Source: Bog-756 sp963830165 (GTDB taxonomy: Bacteria > Actinomycetota > Acidimicrobiia > Acidimicrobiales > RAAP-2). From it: DNA of 64,000 nt. Positions 18,058-28,569 of the stretch are shown piece after piece. The position numbers and the translations under genes were made by a program. The stretch spans positions 372,001 through 436,000 of the forward strand of contig CAWHKZ010000005.1 in the NCBI GenBank assembly GCA_963830165.1, given 5' to 3'. Below the pieces are notes generated by a model. It worked only from the letters and a program-made list of their open reading frames with translations. It was not told the DNA's origin and ran no database searches. The stretch's first letter is position 1; the number at the start of each line of letters is the position of its first letter.

Positions 18058-18489
18058 ATGCCTACTGCGACCCCCACCAAAGCCCGCAAGAAGACCCCAA
18101 TGTCGGTCGAGCACAAGGCCGCGCTGGCCAAAGGCCGCGAGGAGGGCCGCGTCGTGCGGCAGTACCTCGAAGCGCTCGAGTCGACCAAGCCCCGTCGTGG
18201 CCGCAAGCGCACGCCGGACTCCATCCGCAAGCGGCTGGCCGCCATCGACGCCTCGCTGCCCGAAGCCGATCCGCTGAACCGGCTCCACCTCGTGGAGGAG
18301 AAGCAGCGCCTGGAGGCCGAGCTGGCCCACACCGGCGACGTCGTCGACCTGGCCGCACTCGAGAAGAGCTTCATCAAGGTGGCGCGCCCATACGGTGAGC
18401 GCAAGGGCATCTCGTACTCGGCCTGGCGGACCGTGGGCGTGAGCGCCTCGGTGCTGCAGCAGGCCAAGATTCCCCGGGCGCGCGGCTGA
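18058..18489 (+). CDS. Conserved small basic actinobacterial protein of unknown function
   Basis: 143 residues. Lys/Arg-rich N-terminus (MPTATPTKARKKTPMSVEHKAALAKGREEG), then helical segments RPRRGRKRTPDSIRKRLAAIDASL-like and NRLHLVEEKQRLEAELA, and a C-terminal YGERKGISYSAWRTVGVSASVLQQAKI that looks like a small DNA-binding motif. I recognise the overall pattern as a widespread uncharacterised actinobacterial family but know no established role. A nucleoid or DNA-binding role is inference from charge and the SAP/HTH-like end. It sits alone on the plus strand between purQ and purL. Confidence 0.85.
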   Translation: MPTATPTKARKKTPMSVEHKAALAKGREEGRVVRQYLEALESTKPRRGRKRTPDSIRKRLAAIDASLPEADPLNRLHLVEEKQRLEAELAHTGDVVDLAALEKSFIKVARPYGERKGISYSAWRTVGVSASVLQQAKIPRARG

Positions 18490-18527
18490 GCCGTCTGGAC
18501 CGGGGGCGACCCAGGGCTCCCGGTCGT

Positions 18528-19214
18528 TCAGCCGACCGCGGCAGGGGCGGCTGCGGTGCGGAGCAGCGCCTTCAGCAGCACGAGCCCGTCCACCGACCCC
18601 AGCAGGGGATCGGATGCCCGCTCGGGGTGGGGCATGAGGCCCACCACGTTGCGGCCGGCGCTGCACACCCCGGCGATGTCGTCGATCGATCCGTTCGGGT
18701 TGTCGACGTAGCGCAGCACGACCCGGCCCTCGGCCCGCAGTTCGTGCCAGGGTGGCGGCATCGCAGGTGTAGTTGCCCTCGAAGTGGTTGATGGGAATGG
18801 CCAGTTCCGTGCCCACCGGCACGCCGGAGGTCAGCGCCGTGTCGTCGCGCTCCACCCGCAGCGTGGTCGTGGTGCACACGAAGCGCAGGCCCCGGTTCTT
18901 CTGCAGGGCGCCCGGTAGCAGTCCGGCCTCGGTCAGCACCTGGAAGCCGTTGCAGATGCCGACCACCGGGCCACCGGCGGCGGCGAAGGCGGCACACCGC
19001 CTCCATGACCGGGGAGAACCTGGCGATGGCACCGGGCCGGAGGTAGTCGCCGTGGGCGAACCCGCCGGGCAGGATCAACGCGTCGTAGCCTCCTACCGTC
19101 GATGCGCCGTGCCACACCAGGTCGGCGGAGCCGCCCAGCCGTTCGACGGCCTGGACGGCGTCGTACTCGCAGTTGGTGCCCGGGAACAGGACGACCCCGA
19201 CCGCGCGGTGCCAT
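18528..19214 (-). CDS. purQ: Phosphoribosylformylglycinamidine synthase subunit I, glutaminase (frameshifted as assembled)
   Basis: About 228 residues when three extra bases (near 19203, 18992 and 18752) are removed. Class I glutaminase: the nucleophile is in GPVVGICNGFQVLTEAGLLPGAL, the His/Glu pair is in VVGLMPHPERASDPLLG, and ILPGGFAHGDYLRPGAIARFSP and NHFEGNYTCD are family motifs. ATG 19214 overlaps the purS stop by one base (TGATG). The shifts fall between perfectly conserved segments, so sequence error is likely. Confidence 0.9.
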
Positions 19215-19489
19215 CAGGCGGTCGCCCCCGCGGGGCGCACGGTGACCTGGGACTCCTCGATCACGGGATTGGCCAGCAGCCGGTCGGCCACCACGGTGGC
19301 CTGGGTCAGGGCGTCGGTCTCGTCGGCGGCGGCCACGTCGAAGCGGAAGGACTTGCCGGCCCGTACCGCAGTGACACCGTCGACGCCCAGTGCGGGCAGG
19401 GCCCGCTCGATGGTCGCCCCCTGGGGGTCGGCGATCCCATCGCGCAGGAGGACCTCGACCTGCACCGAGAATCGACGGTTGGCGGCCAT
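19214..19489 (-). CDS. purS: Phosphoribosylformylglycinamidine synthase subunit PurS
   Basis: 91 residues from ATG 19489 (GTG 19498 is an in-frame alternative). The structural bridge of the PurLQS complex. The pattern FSVQVEVLLRDGIADPQGATIERALPALGV, VRAGKSFRFDVAA and LLANPVIEESQV is typical. Intact. It overlaps or abuts purC upstream and purQ downstream, giving a tight translationally coupled unit. Confidence 0.93.
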   Translation of the reverse strand: MAANRRFSVQVEVLLRDGIADPQGATIERALPALGVDGVTAVRAGKSFRFDVAAADETDALTQATVVADRLLANPVIEESQVTVRPAGATA

Positions 19490-19490
19490 G

Positions 19491-20389
19491 TCAGGCACCG
19501 TACCAGTCGCCCAGCGAGCGTCCGCAGACTCGCTCGTAGGCGGCCACGTACCGGGTCGAGGTGGCCTCGACGATCCCGGGCGGCAGGGCCGGCGGAGGCG
19601 GCTGCTTGTCCCACGGCTGGGCCTCGAGCCAGTCCCGCAGCGGTTGCTTGTCGAACGACGGCGGATTGGTGCCCGGCGCGCAGTCGTCAGCCGGCCAGAA
19701 GCGGGACGAGTCCGGGGTCAGGACCTCGTCGCAGAGCGAGAGCCTCCCGTCGATGTAGCCGAGCTCGAACTTGGTGTCGCAGATCACGATGCCCTGGCTC
19801 CTCGGCCCGGGCGGCGGCCCGACGGTAGGCGGCCGAGGCAGAGCTCGGCGGCGGCCTCGGCGGCCTCCTTGCCCACGATGTCGATGGCCTCGGCCATCCC
19901 GATGTTGAGGTCGTGGCCCTCGGTGGCCTTGGTCGAGGGCGTGAAGATCGGCTCGGGCAGCGCCTGGGCGTGGAGCAGGCCGGGCGGCATGGCCATGCCG
20001 TGGACGGTCCCCTCGCGCTCGTACTCCTTGTAGGCCGATCCGGCCAGGTAGCCGCGGACGATGCACTCGATGTCGAGCATGTCGGCGCGGTGGACCAGCA
20101 TCGGACGGCCGGCCAGGTACTCCAGACCTCCGGGCAGCGCGGCCGCGCCCTCGGGGAAGTCGGCGGTGTCGGCGCTCACCAGATGGTTGGGTGCCAGGTC
20201 GGCCAGCTCCTCCAACCAGGCCGCGGTCATCGCCGTCAGCACCCGTCCCTTGTCCGGGATGGGCTCTTCCATGATGACGTCGAAGGCCGAGATCCGGTCG
20301 GACGCCACCATCAGCAGGCGGTCGTCGCCGGCGTCGTACAGCTCACGGACCTTGCCGGATGAGATCAGGGGCAGGGGGGACGGGGTCAT
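19491..20389 (-). CDS. purC: SAICAR synthetase (frameshifted as assembled)
   Basis: About 298 residues after removing two extra bases near 19838 and 19800; the 899-nt span is not a multiple of three, consistent with two insertions. Motifs: SSGKVRELYDAGDDRLLMVASDRISAFD, PIPDKGRVLTAMTAAWLE, ECIVRGYLAGSAYKEYEREGTVHG and, after the shifts, GIVICDTKFELGY and SRFWPADD. Ligates aspartate to CAIR with ATP. Located between purB and purS on the same strand. Confidence 0.9.
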
Positions 20390-21699
20390 GGGGCGAGCTC
20401 CTCCAGGGCGTCGGTGAATCGGTGGACGTGGCGCAGGGTACGGGACAGGTCGAAGGCGGCGTCGAGCTCCGCCGGGGTGAGCGTGACCTCGGGGTCGGCG
20501 TCGAGCACCGAGCGGAAGCTGCGGCCCTCCTCCCACGCGGCCCGGGCGTCGCGCTGCACGATCCGGTAGGCGGCGTCACGGCTGAGGCCGCCGGCCACCA
20601 GGGCCAGCAGCACCGACTGGCTGAAGACCAGGCCGTAGCTGCCCTCGGTGAGGGTGGCCAGGGCCCGCTCGGGATGGAGCACCAGCCCCTCGACGAGGCC
20701 CCGTGGCCTTCTGCAGCATGTAGAGGGTCAGCATGCTGGCGTCGGGCAGCACGACCCGCTCGACCGAGCTGTGGGAGATGTCCCGCTCGTGCCACAGGGC
20801 GACGTCCTCGAGGCCGGCGGACAGGTAGCCGCGCAGCACCCGGGCCAGGCCGCAGAGTCGCTCGGACAGGATCGGGTTGCGCTTGTGGGGCATGGCCGAA
20901 CTGCCCTTCTGGCCCGGCTTGAACGGCTCCTCGACCTCGCCCAGCTCGCTGCGGGCCATGTGGCGGATCTCGGTGGCGATCTGCTCGATGGTGGCCCCGA
21001 CCGACGCGCAGGCCCAGAGGTACTCGGCGTGGCGGTCGCGGGCCACCACCTGGGTGGCCGGCACCGGGACCAGGCCGAGGGCGGAGCACACGTGGGCCTC
21101 GACCCGGGGGTCGATGTTGGAGAACGTCCCGACGGCCCCGGACAGCTTGCCCACCGCCACCCGCTGGCGGGCCGCCCGCAGGCGCTGCACGGTCGCGGTC
21201 GGCCTGGAGGGCCCACAGTGCGAACTTGGCGCCGAAGGTGGTGGGCTCGGCGTGCATCCCGTGGGTGCGCCCGGTCACCGGGACGTCGATCGCCTCGAGG
21301 GCCCGGGCCTTGCAGGCACCGACCAGTTCGGTGGCCGCCTCGATCAGCAGGTCGGCGGCCCGGGTCAGGGTGGCACACAGCGCCGTGTCGACCACGTCGG
21401 ACGACGTCAGCCCGTAGTGGATCCACGACCCCTGGGGCTGGCCGATGGCCTCCTGGACGACGTCCACGAAGGCGGCCACGTCGTGGTCGGTCACCCGCTC
21501 GCGCTCGGCCACCGCCTCGACGAAGGCGGCGTCGACCTCGGGGGCGTGGTCCCGGCAGAACTCGGCGGCGTCGCGCGGGCACGTCGCCGACCTCGACCCA
21601 TCCGTCGGTGGCCAGGAGCTCGACCCGCAGCCACATGGCGAACCGGGCCTCGTCGGAGAAGAGTGCGGCCATCTCCTTCGGCGCGTAGCGGGGGATCAT
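20386..21699 (-). CDS. purB: Adenylosuccinate lyase (frameshifted as assembled)
   Basis: About 436 residues after removing three extra bases near 21578, 21194 and 20704. Fumarase/aspartase superfamily enzyme acting twice in purine synthesis (SAICAR and adenylosuccinate cleavage). Signature GSSAMPHKRNPILSERL is present, as are IHYGLTSSDVVDTAL, PVTGRTHGMHAEPTTFG and WHERDISHSSVERV. Start MIPRYAPKEMAALFSDEARF at ATG 21699, 16 bp after purD, with AGAGG upstream. It overlaps the purC start by four bases. Confidence 0.92.
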
Positions 21700-21715
21700 C
21701 GGGCGGCCTCTGCTT

Positions 21716-23026
<1,311 letters not shown>

Positions 23027-23030
<4 letters not shown>

Positions 23031-24307
23031 GCGGCGAAGCGGACGAACTGCTCGCGGCCGGGCCCGACCCCGACGAGCCGCACCGGCACACCGATCTGCT
23101 CGGCCAGGAAGTGCACGTAGTCGCGGGCGGCCTGGGGCAGGTCCCCGAGCTCGGTGGCCGCCGAGATGTCCGTCTTCCACCCGGGCAGCTCCTCGTAGAC
23201 AGGGGTGACCTGGTGGAACACCGACTGGTGGTAGGGCGGGTGGGTGAAGCGCTCGCCGTTGGCCTCGTAGGCCACGCACACCTTCACCGTGTCGAAGGTG
23301 TCGAGCACGTCGAGCTTGGTGAGGGCCACCTCGGAGAGCGAGTTGAGGCGCACGGCCTGGCGCATCATGACGGCGTCGAACCAGCCCGGGCGGCGCCGGC
23401 GGCCGGTGTTGACCCCGTACTCGTGGCCCCGGTCGACCAGGGTGTCGCCGATCTCGTCGGTCAGCTCGGTCGGGAACGGGCCGCTGCCCACCCGGGTCAC
23501 GTAGGCCTTGGCGATGCCGATGACCTCGTCGATGTAGCGGGGGCCGATGCCCGCACCGGTGCAGGCGCCGCCGGCCACCGGGTTGGACGAGGTCACGAAG
23601 GGATAGGTGCCGTGGTCGAGGTCGAGGAAGGTGGCCTGGGCCCCTTCGAGCAGCACGTTGGCAGCCCGCTCGAGTGCGTCGTGGACAGGCCGACCGTGTC
23701 GGCCACCATCGGGGCGATCCGGGGGGCCAGCTGGTCGAGGTAGAGGTCGCAGATGTCGTCGGCCGACAGCGGCAGGCGGTTGTACACCTTGGCCAGGACC
23801 TGGTTCTTCTCCTTCAGGACCACGTCGAGCTTCTGGCGGAAGATCTTGGGGTCGAGGAGGTCCTGGACCCGCAGGCCCACCCGGGACGACTTGTCGGCGT
23901 AGGCGGGGCCGATGCCCCGCTTGGTGGTGCCCAACTTGTTCTTGCCCAGGTAGCGCTCGGCCAGCTGATCGAGTTCGTGGTGGTACGGCATGATCAGGTG
24001 GGCATTGCCGCTGACCAGGAGGTTCGACGGTATCGATGGCCTTGGACTCGAGCACGTCGACCTCGGCCAGGAGGACGGTCGGGTCGACCACCACCCCGTT
24101 GCCGATGACCGGGGTGATGTGGGGGTAGAGGATCCCGCTCGGCACCAGCTGGAGGGCGAAGGTCTCGCCGTCCACCACGATGGTGTGCCCGGCGTTGTGG
24201 CCACCCTGGTAGCGGACGACCACCTCCATCTCCTTGGCCAGGAGGTCGGTGAGCTTGCCTTTGCCCTCATCACCCCACTGGGTCCCGACGACGACGGTTG
24301 CCGGCAC
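23027..24307 (-). CDS. purA: Adenylosuccinate synthetase (frameshifted as assembled)
   Basis: About 427 residues. Converts IMP to adenylosuccinate with GTP. The GTP loop and catalytic residues are in VVVGTQWGDEGKGKLTDLLA; GGHNAGHTIVVDG, GTTKRGIGPAYADKSSRVGLRV, GTYPFVTSSNPVAGGACTGAGIGP and TGRRRRPGWFDAV are also present. Two shifts: an extra base near 24028 and a missing base near 23686. GTG start at 24307 preceded by GGAGGAG. First gene of the minus-strand pur block A-D-B-C-S-Q. Confidence 0.92.
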
Positions 24308-24641
24308 GCGTCACTCCTCCGTTGCGGATGCGGATTACAGCCCAGTGTACCCCGGGGGCCGGGGGTCATCCGAGGGGTGCTCCCCGCCTCCCGCCCCCGT
24401 CGGGCGGCGATCGGACCGCGACTCCCGTCGGGCCCGCAGGGACGGCCGGGCGGCGCGCTCCGGTCCGGTCCCGCGACGACCTTGGCGGGCAGCCACTACA
24501 GATCGGGGACCGGTGTGCCGAAATTCCCAGGTGAAGCCCTGCCCGGCCCGATCGTCCACCCCCCACGGTGGTCCGGAGCGGGCGCACCCCGCACGACGAC
24601 GACAGCGACCACCACCAGCTCCACGGAGGCGGAACGGACCG
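24308..24641. other. Divergent intergenic region purA / lipoprotein gene
   Basis: No gene seen. It should hold the purA-operon promoter (minus strand; TACACT near 24345 is a possible -10 box, no good -35) and the lipoprotein promoter (plus strand, not identified). An ACCACC-rich stretch precedes the lipoprotein ribosome site GGAGGCGG. Confidence 0.4.
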
Positions 24642-25640
24642 ATGGACCACCGAGGACGACACCACCGAGGCACCCGGCGGGCGCTGGCGCTGGCTGCCGC
24701 GGTCGTCGTCGGCAGCGTCGTGGCCGCCTGCGGTGGAAGCGCTCCGGCCGTCATGGCCACCGGCACCTGGACCGTGGCCCACGCCGACCCGTCCTCCTCG
24801 TCCGACAACGGACTCTTCAGTGTCTCGTGCCCGACGGCCACGTTCTGCGCGGCGGTCGACGGGTCGGGCGACGCCGTCCTGTGGAACGGCTCCCGGTGGT
24901 CGGCGCCCGTGCCGGCCACCACCATCGGCTCGCTCAACTCGGTGTCGTGCACGTCGCCCACGTTCTGCGTCGCCCTCAGCGGCCAGCAGGCGGTCTTCTT
25001 CGACGGGACCGCGTGGAGGACCTCCACCGCCGTGGGCCCCGCCCCGACCGGTCCCACGGGCGGACAGTACGAGGTGTCGTGCACGTCGCCCACGTTCTGC
25101 GCCTCGGTCAACACGGCCGGCGTGGTGAGCCTCTACGACGGGAACGTCTGGGGCCACGACGCCCTGGTCGCCGACGGCACGGCGAACGAGCCCGTGCAGA
25201 ACGTGTCGTGCGCCACGCCGACCTTCTGCGCGGTGGTCTCGGCCACGGGGGAGATCGCCACGTTCGACGGTACGACCTGGTCCCATCGGCCGTCCCCCGG
25301 CCAGTCGCTCCTCCACTCGGTGTCGTGCCCGACGCCCACGTTCTGCATGGCCGTGGACCTGACCGGCCACGCCATCGTCTTCGACGGGACGTCGTGGAGC
25401 GACGCCCAGCCCATGCCGGGCGCCGGCTCGCTCACCTTCTCGGTGTCGTGCCCGTCGGCCGGACGGTGCGTGGTGGCCCGCTCCGACGGCTCGGTGTCGG
25501 TGTGGCAGTCGGGCACGTGGTCGGCGCCGGTGCCGGTGCTGACCGACGGCAGCGTGTCCACGGCGACGGTCAGCTGCCCGACGACGTCCTTCTGCGCCCT
25601 GGTCGATTCGGCCGGATCGGCCGCCACCTACCGCAGCTGA
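24642..25640 (+). CDS. Putative lipoprotein made of SC..FC repeats
   Basis: 332 residues from ATG 24642 (GGAGGCGG upstream). A signal peptide ends in the lipobox VVAAC, so the mature N-terminal Cys is probably lipidated. The rest is about seven repeats of ~40 residues, each starting with S(V)SCxTxTFC followed by xAVDxxGxxxxxDGTxW (for example SVSCTSPTFCVAL, NVSCATPTFCAVV, SVSCPTPTFCMAV). The paired cysteines could form one disulfide per blade, suggesting a beta-propeller displayed outside the membrane. No enzyme motif. Convergent with clpB. Confidence 0.85.
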   Translation: MDHRGRHHRGTRRALALAAAVVVGSVVAACGGSAPAVMATGTWTVAHADPSSSSDNGLFSVSCPTATFCAAVDGSGDAVLWNGSRWSAPVPATTIGSLNSVSCTSPTFCVALSGQQAVFFDGTAWRTSTAVGPAPTGPTGGQYEVSCTSPTFCASVNTAGVVSLYDGNVWGHDALVADGTANEPVQNVSCATPTFCAVVSATGEIATFDGTTWSHRPSPGQSLLHSVSCPTPTFCMAVDLTGHAIVFDGTSWSDAQPMPGAGSLTFSVSCPSAGRCVVARSDGSVSVWQSGTWSAPVPVLTDGSVSTATVSCPTTSFCALVDSAGSAATYRS

Positions 25641-25674
25641 GCGGGTCGGCCCGCCACCTGGCCCGATCCACCGG

Positions 25675-28164
25675 TCAGACCAGGACGATCTCGCCGTCCT
25701 TGGCGTCCACCGTGACCGTCGACCCTTCGGGGTACCGGCCCTCCAACAGGGCCAGCGCCAACGGGTCCTCGACCTGGCGTTGGATGACCCGGCGCAGGGG
25801 ACGGGCCCCGAAGTCGGGGTCGAACCCGTTGTGGGCCAGCAGCTGTGCGGCCGCCGGGGTGACCTCGAGCGACAGGCGCCGCTCGGCCAGGCGGTTGCGC
25901 AGCCCCTGGAATTGGATGGTCACGATCCGGTTGAGGTCGGCCTCGGTCAGATTGTGGAAGCGGACGATCTCGTCGATCCGGTTGACGAACTCGGGCTTGA
26001 AGTACTCGATCGGTTCGCCGGGGATGTTCGACGTCATGATCAGCACGGTGTTCGTGAAGTCGACCGTCCGGCCCTGGCCGTCGGTCAGCCGGCCGTCCTC
26101 CAGCACCTGGAGCAGCGAGTTGAACACGTCGGGGTGGGCCTTCTCGAGCTCGTCGAGCAGCACGACCGCGTAGGGGCGCCGCCGGATGGCCTCGGTCAGC
26201 TGGCCGCCCTCCTCGTAGCCGACGTAGCCGGGGGGCGCTCCGACGAGCCGGGCCACCGAGTGCCGCTCCATGTATTCGCTCATGTCGATCCGGACCATGG
26301 CCCGGGAGTCGTCGAAGAGGAACTCGGCCAGCGCCCGGGCGAGCTCCGTCTTGCCCACGCCCGTCGGCCCCATGAAGAGGAACGAGCCGATGGGACGGTC
26401 CGGGTTGGACAGGCCGGCCCGGCTCCGGCGGATGGCGTTGGACACGGCGGAGACGGCCTCGTCCTGACCCACCACGCGGGCGTGCAGGGCGTCCTCCATG
26501 CGCACCAGCTTCTCGACCTCGCCCTCGAGCAGCCGGCTGACCGGCACGCCGGTGGCCCGGCTGACCACCTCGGCCACGTCCTCGGCGTCGACCTCCTCCT
26601 TGAGGAAGCGCTGGTCCCGCTGGAGATCGTCGAGGGCGACGGTGGCCGCCTCCACCTGGCGCTCGAGGTCGGGGACCACGCCGTAGGTGATCTCCGAGGC
26701 GGCGGCCAGGTCACCCTCGCGACTCAGGCGCTCGGCGTCCGAGCGCGCCTGCTCGAGCTTGGTCTTGAGTGACTGGATGGTGGAGATGGCCTCCTTCTCG
26801 GCCTGCCAGTGCACCGTCATGGCCGAGGACTCCTCGGTCAGGTTGGCCATCTCCTCGTCCAGCTTGGCCAGCCGGTCGGCCGACGCCGGATCGGTCTCCT
26901 TGGCCAGCGCCATCCGCTCGATCTCGAGCTGACGCAGCCGCCGGGTGACGATGTCGAGCTCGGTCGGCATGGAGTCGATCTCGATGCGCAGGCGGCTGGC
27001 CGCCTCGTCCATCAGGTCGATGGCCTTGTCCGGGAGGAACCGGCCCGTCACGTAGCGGTCCGACAGCACCGCGGCCGCCACCAGGGCGGCGTCCTGGATG
27101 CGGACGCCGTGGTGGACCTCGTACCGTTCCTTCAGGCCGCGCAGGATGGCGATGGTGTCGGCCACCGAGGGCGGCGGCACGAAGACCTGCTGGAAGCGGC
27201 GCTCGAGCGCGGCGTCCTTCTCGATGTACTTGCGGTACTCGTCGAGGGTCGTGGCCCCGATGAGTCGGAGCTCGCCCCGGGCCAGCATCGGCTTGATCAT
27301 GTTGCCGGCGTCCATGGCGCCCTCGGCGGCACCGGCCCCCACGATGGTGTGGAGCTCGTCGATGAAGGTGATGACCTCGCCCTCGGCGTCGACGATCTCC
27401 TTCAGGATGGCCTTGAGCCGCTCCTCGAACTCGCCGCGGTACTTGGCCCCGGCGATCATCGACCCCATGTCGAGGCTGATCACCCGCTTGCCCTGCAGGC
27501 CTTCGGGGACGTCGCCCTCGACGATGCGCTGGGCCAGTCCCTCGACGATGGCCGTCTTGCCGACGCCGGGCTCGCCGATGAGGACGGGGTTGTTCTTGGT
27601 GCGCCGGGACAGCACCTGGATCACCCGTCGGACCTCTTCGTCGCGCCCGATGACCGGATCCATCTTGCCCTGGCGGGCCAGGGCGGTCAGGTCCCGCCCG
27701 TACCGCTCGAGGGCCTGGAAGGTCTCTTCGGGGTTCTGCGAGGTCACCCGGTGACTGCCCCGCACGTCGCGCAGCGCGGTCAGCAGGGCGTCGCGCTCCA
27801 CGCCGAGGCGGTCGGCCAGCGACAGCAGGACGTGCTCGACCGACAGGTACTCGTCGCCCATCTCGACGCGCTGGCGGTCCGCGGCCTCGAGGGCCTCGCG
27901 CAGGCTGCGGTCGATGGTCGGCTCGGCGCCACCGAACGCCTGGGGCAGCCGGCCCAGCTGCTCGGCGATGCGGGCGCGCACCACCGAGGGCTCGACCCCG
28001 ACGCGGGCCAGGATCGGTCCGGCGATGCCGTCCGTCTGGTCCAGGATGGCGGCCAGCAGGTGCTCGGGGGTGACCTCGGCGTTGGAGGCCGCCCGGGCAC
28101 GCTCGACGGCGCCCGCCAGGGCCTCCTGGGTCTTCAACGTCCACCGCTCAGGATTCAAGCTCAT
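25675..28164 (-). CDS. clpB: ATP-dependent chaperone ClpB
   Basis: 829 residues. Disaggregase working with DnaK. Order: Clp N-domain (1-145), AAA1 with Walker A GEPGVGKT and Walker B VITFIDELH, coiled-coil M domain (~400-520), AAA2 with Walker A GPTGVGKT and Walker B VVLLDELEKAHPDV, and a C-terminal D2-small domain. The segment between sensor 1 and the arginine-finger region is very short (TSNIPGEPIEYFKPEFVNRIDEI), missing roughly 20-30 residues present in proteobacterial ClpB. The start overlaps the hspR stop by four bases, so clpB is the last gene of the heat-shock operon. Confidence 0.95.
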   Translation of the reverse strand: MSLNPERWTLKTQEALAGAVERARAASNAEVTPEHLLAAILDQTDGIAGPILARVGVEPSVVRARIAEQLGRLPQAFGGAEPTIDRSLREALEAADRQRVEMGDEYLSVEHVLLSLADRLGVERDALLTALRDVRGSHRVTSQNPEETFQALERYGRDLTALARQGKMDPVIGRDEEVRRVIQVLSRRTKNNPVLIGEPGVGKTAIVEGLAQRIVEGDVPEGLQGKRVISLDMGSMIAGAKYRGEFEERLKAILKEIVDAEGEVITFIDELHTIVGAGAAEGAMDAGNMIKPMLARGELRLIGATTLDEYRKYIEKDAALERRFQQVFVPPPSVADTIAILRGLKERYEVHHGVRIQDAALVAAAVLSDRYVTGRFLPDKAIDLMDEAASRLRIEIDSMPTELDIVTRRLRQLEIERMALAKETDPASADRLAKLDEEMANLTEESSAMTVHWQAEKEAISTIQSLKTKLEQARSDAERLSREGDLAAASEITYGVVPDLERQVEAATVALDDLQRDQRFLKEEVDAEDVAEVVSRATGVPVSRLLEGEVEKLVRMEDALHARVVGQDEAVSAVSNAIRRSRAGLSNPDRPIGSFLFMGPTGVGKTELARALAEFLFDDSRAMVRIDMSEYMERHSVARLVGAPPGYVGYEEGGQLTEAIRRRPYAVVLLDELEKAHPDVFNSLLQVLEDGRLTDGQGRTVDFTNTVLIMTSNIPGEPIEYFKPEFVNRIDEIVRFHNLTEADLNRIVTIQFQGLRNRLAERRLSLEVTPAAAQLLAHNGFDPDFGARPLRRVIQRQVEDPLALALLEGRYPEGSTVTVDAKDGEIVLV

Positions 28165-28568
28165 CGTGTTCCTCCGTTTCCGTGGGGGGGTCGGCGTGTG
28201 GTGCGGGTCGGGACGGGCAGCTGCGACAGCGGCACGAGGTCCCTGCGGTACTGCCGGTGGGTGACGGCCACCGCCTCGCGGGCGGCGGCCCGGGTGGCCT
28301 CGAGCTCGCGCTGGAGACGGGCCACCTCGTCCTGGAGCTCGAGGACCCGGCGGACGCCCTCGAGGTTGACGCCCTCGTTGGTGAGGCCCTGGATCTTGCG
28401 CAGGCGGTCGAGGTCCTGCTCCGAGAAGCGGCGGCTCCCGCCCCGGGTCCGGCTCGGGTCGAGCAGCCCCTTGCGCTCGTAGACGCGCAGCGTCTGGGGG
28501 TGGACCCCGGCGAGCTCGGCGGCCACCGAGATCACGTAGACGGCACGGTCGCGGCGCTCGTCGGTCAT
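28161..28568 (-). CDS. hspR: Heat-shock repressor HspR (MerR-type)
   Basis: 135 residues. The MerR-like winged helix is YVISVAAELAGVHPQTLRVYERKGLLDPSRTRGGSRRFSEQDLDRL, followed by the coiled coil GVNLEGVRRVLELQDEVARLQRELEATR. In actinobacteria HspR binds HAIR inverted repeats with DnaK as co-repressor. The C-terminal ~30 residues are basic tail. ATG 28568 follows the dnaJ stop by one base. Position between dnaJ and clpB supports feedback control of the whole operon. Confidence 0.95.
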   Translation of the reverse strand: MTDERRDRAVYVISVAAELAGVHPQTLRVYERKGLLDPSRTRGGSRRFSEQDLDRLRKIQGLTNEGVNLEGVRRVLELQDEVARLQRELEATRAAAREAVAVTHRQYRRDLVPLSQLPVPTRTTRRPPHGNGGTR

Positions 28569-28569
28569 C

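Noticed and set aside
21696..21715. purD ending at 21696
   Set aside because: The conserved C-terminus RWPGMQHRTDI lies in the frame that stops at 21716.
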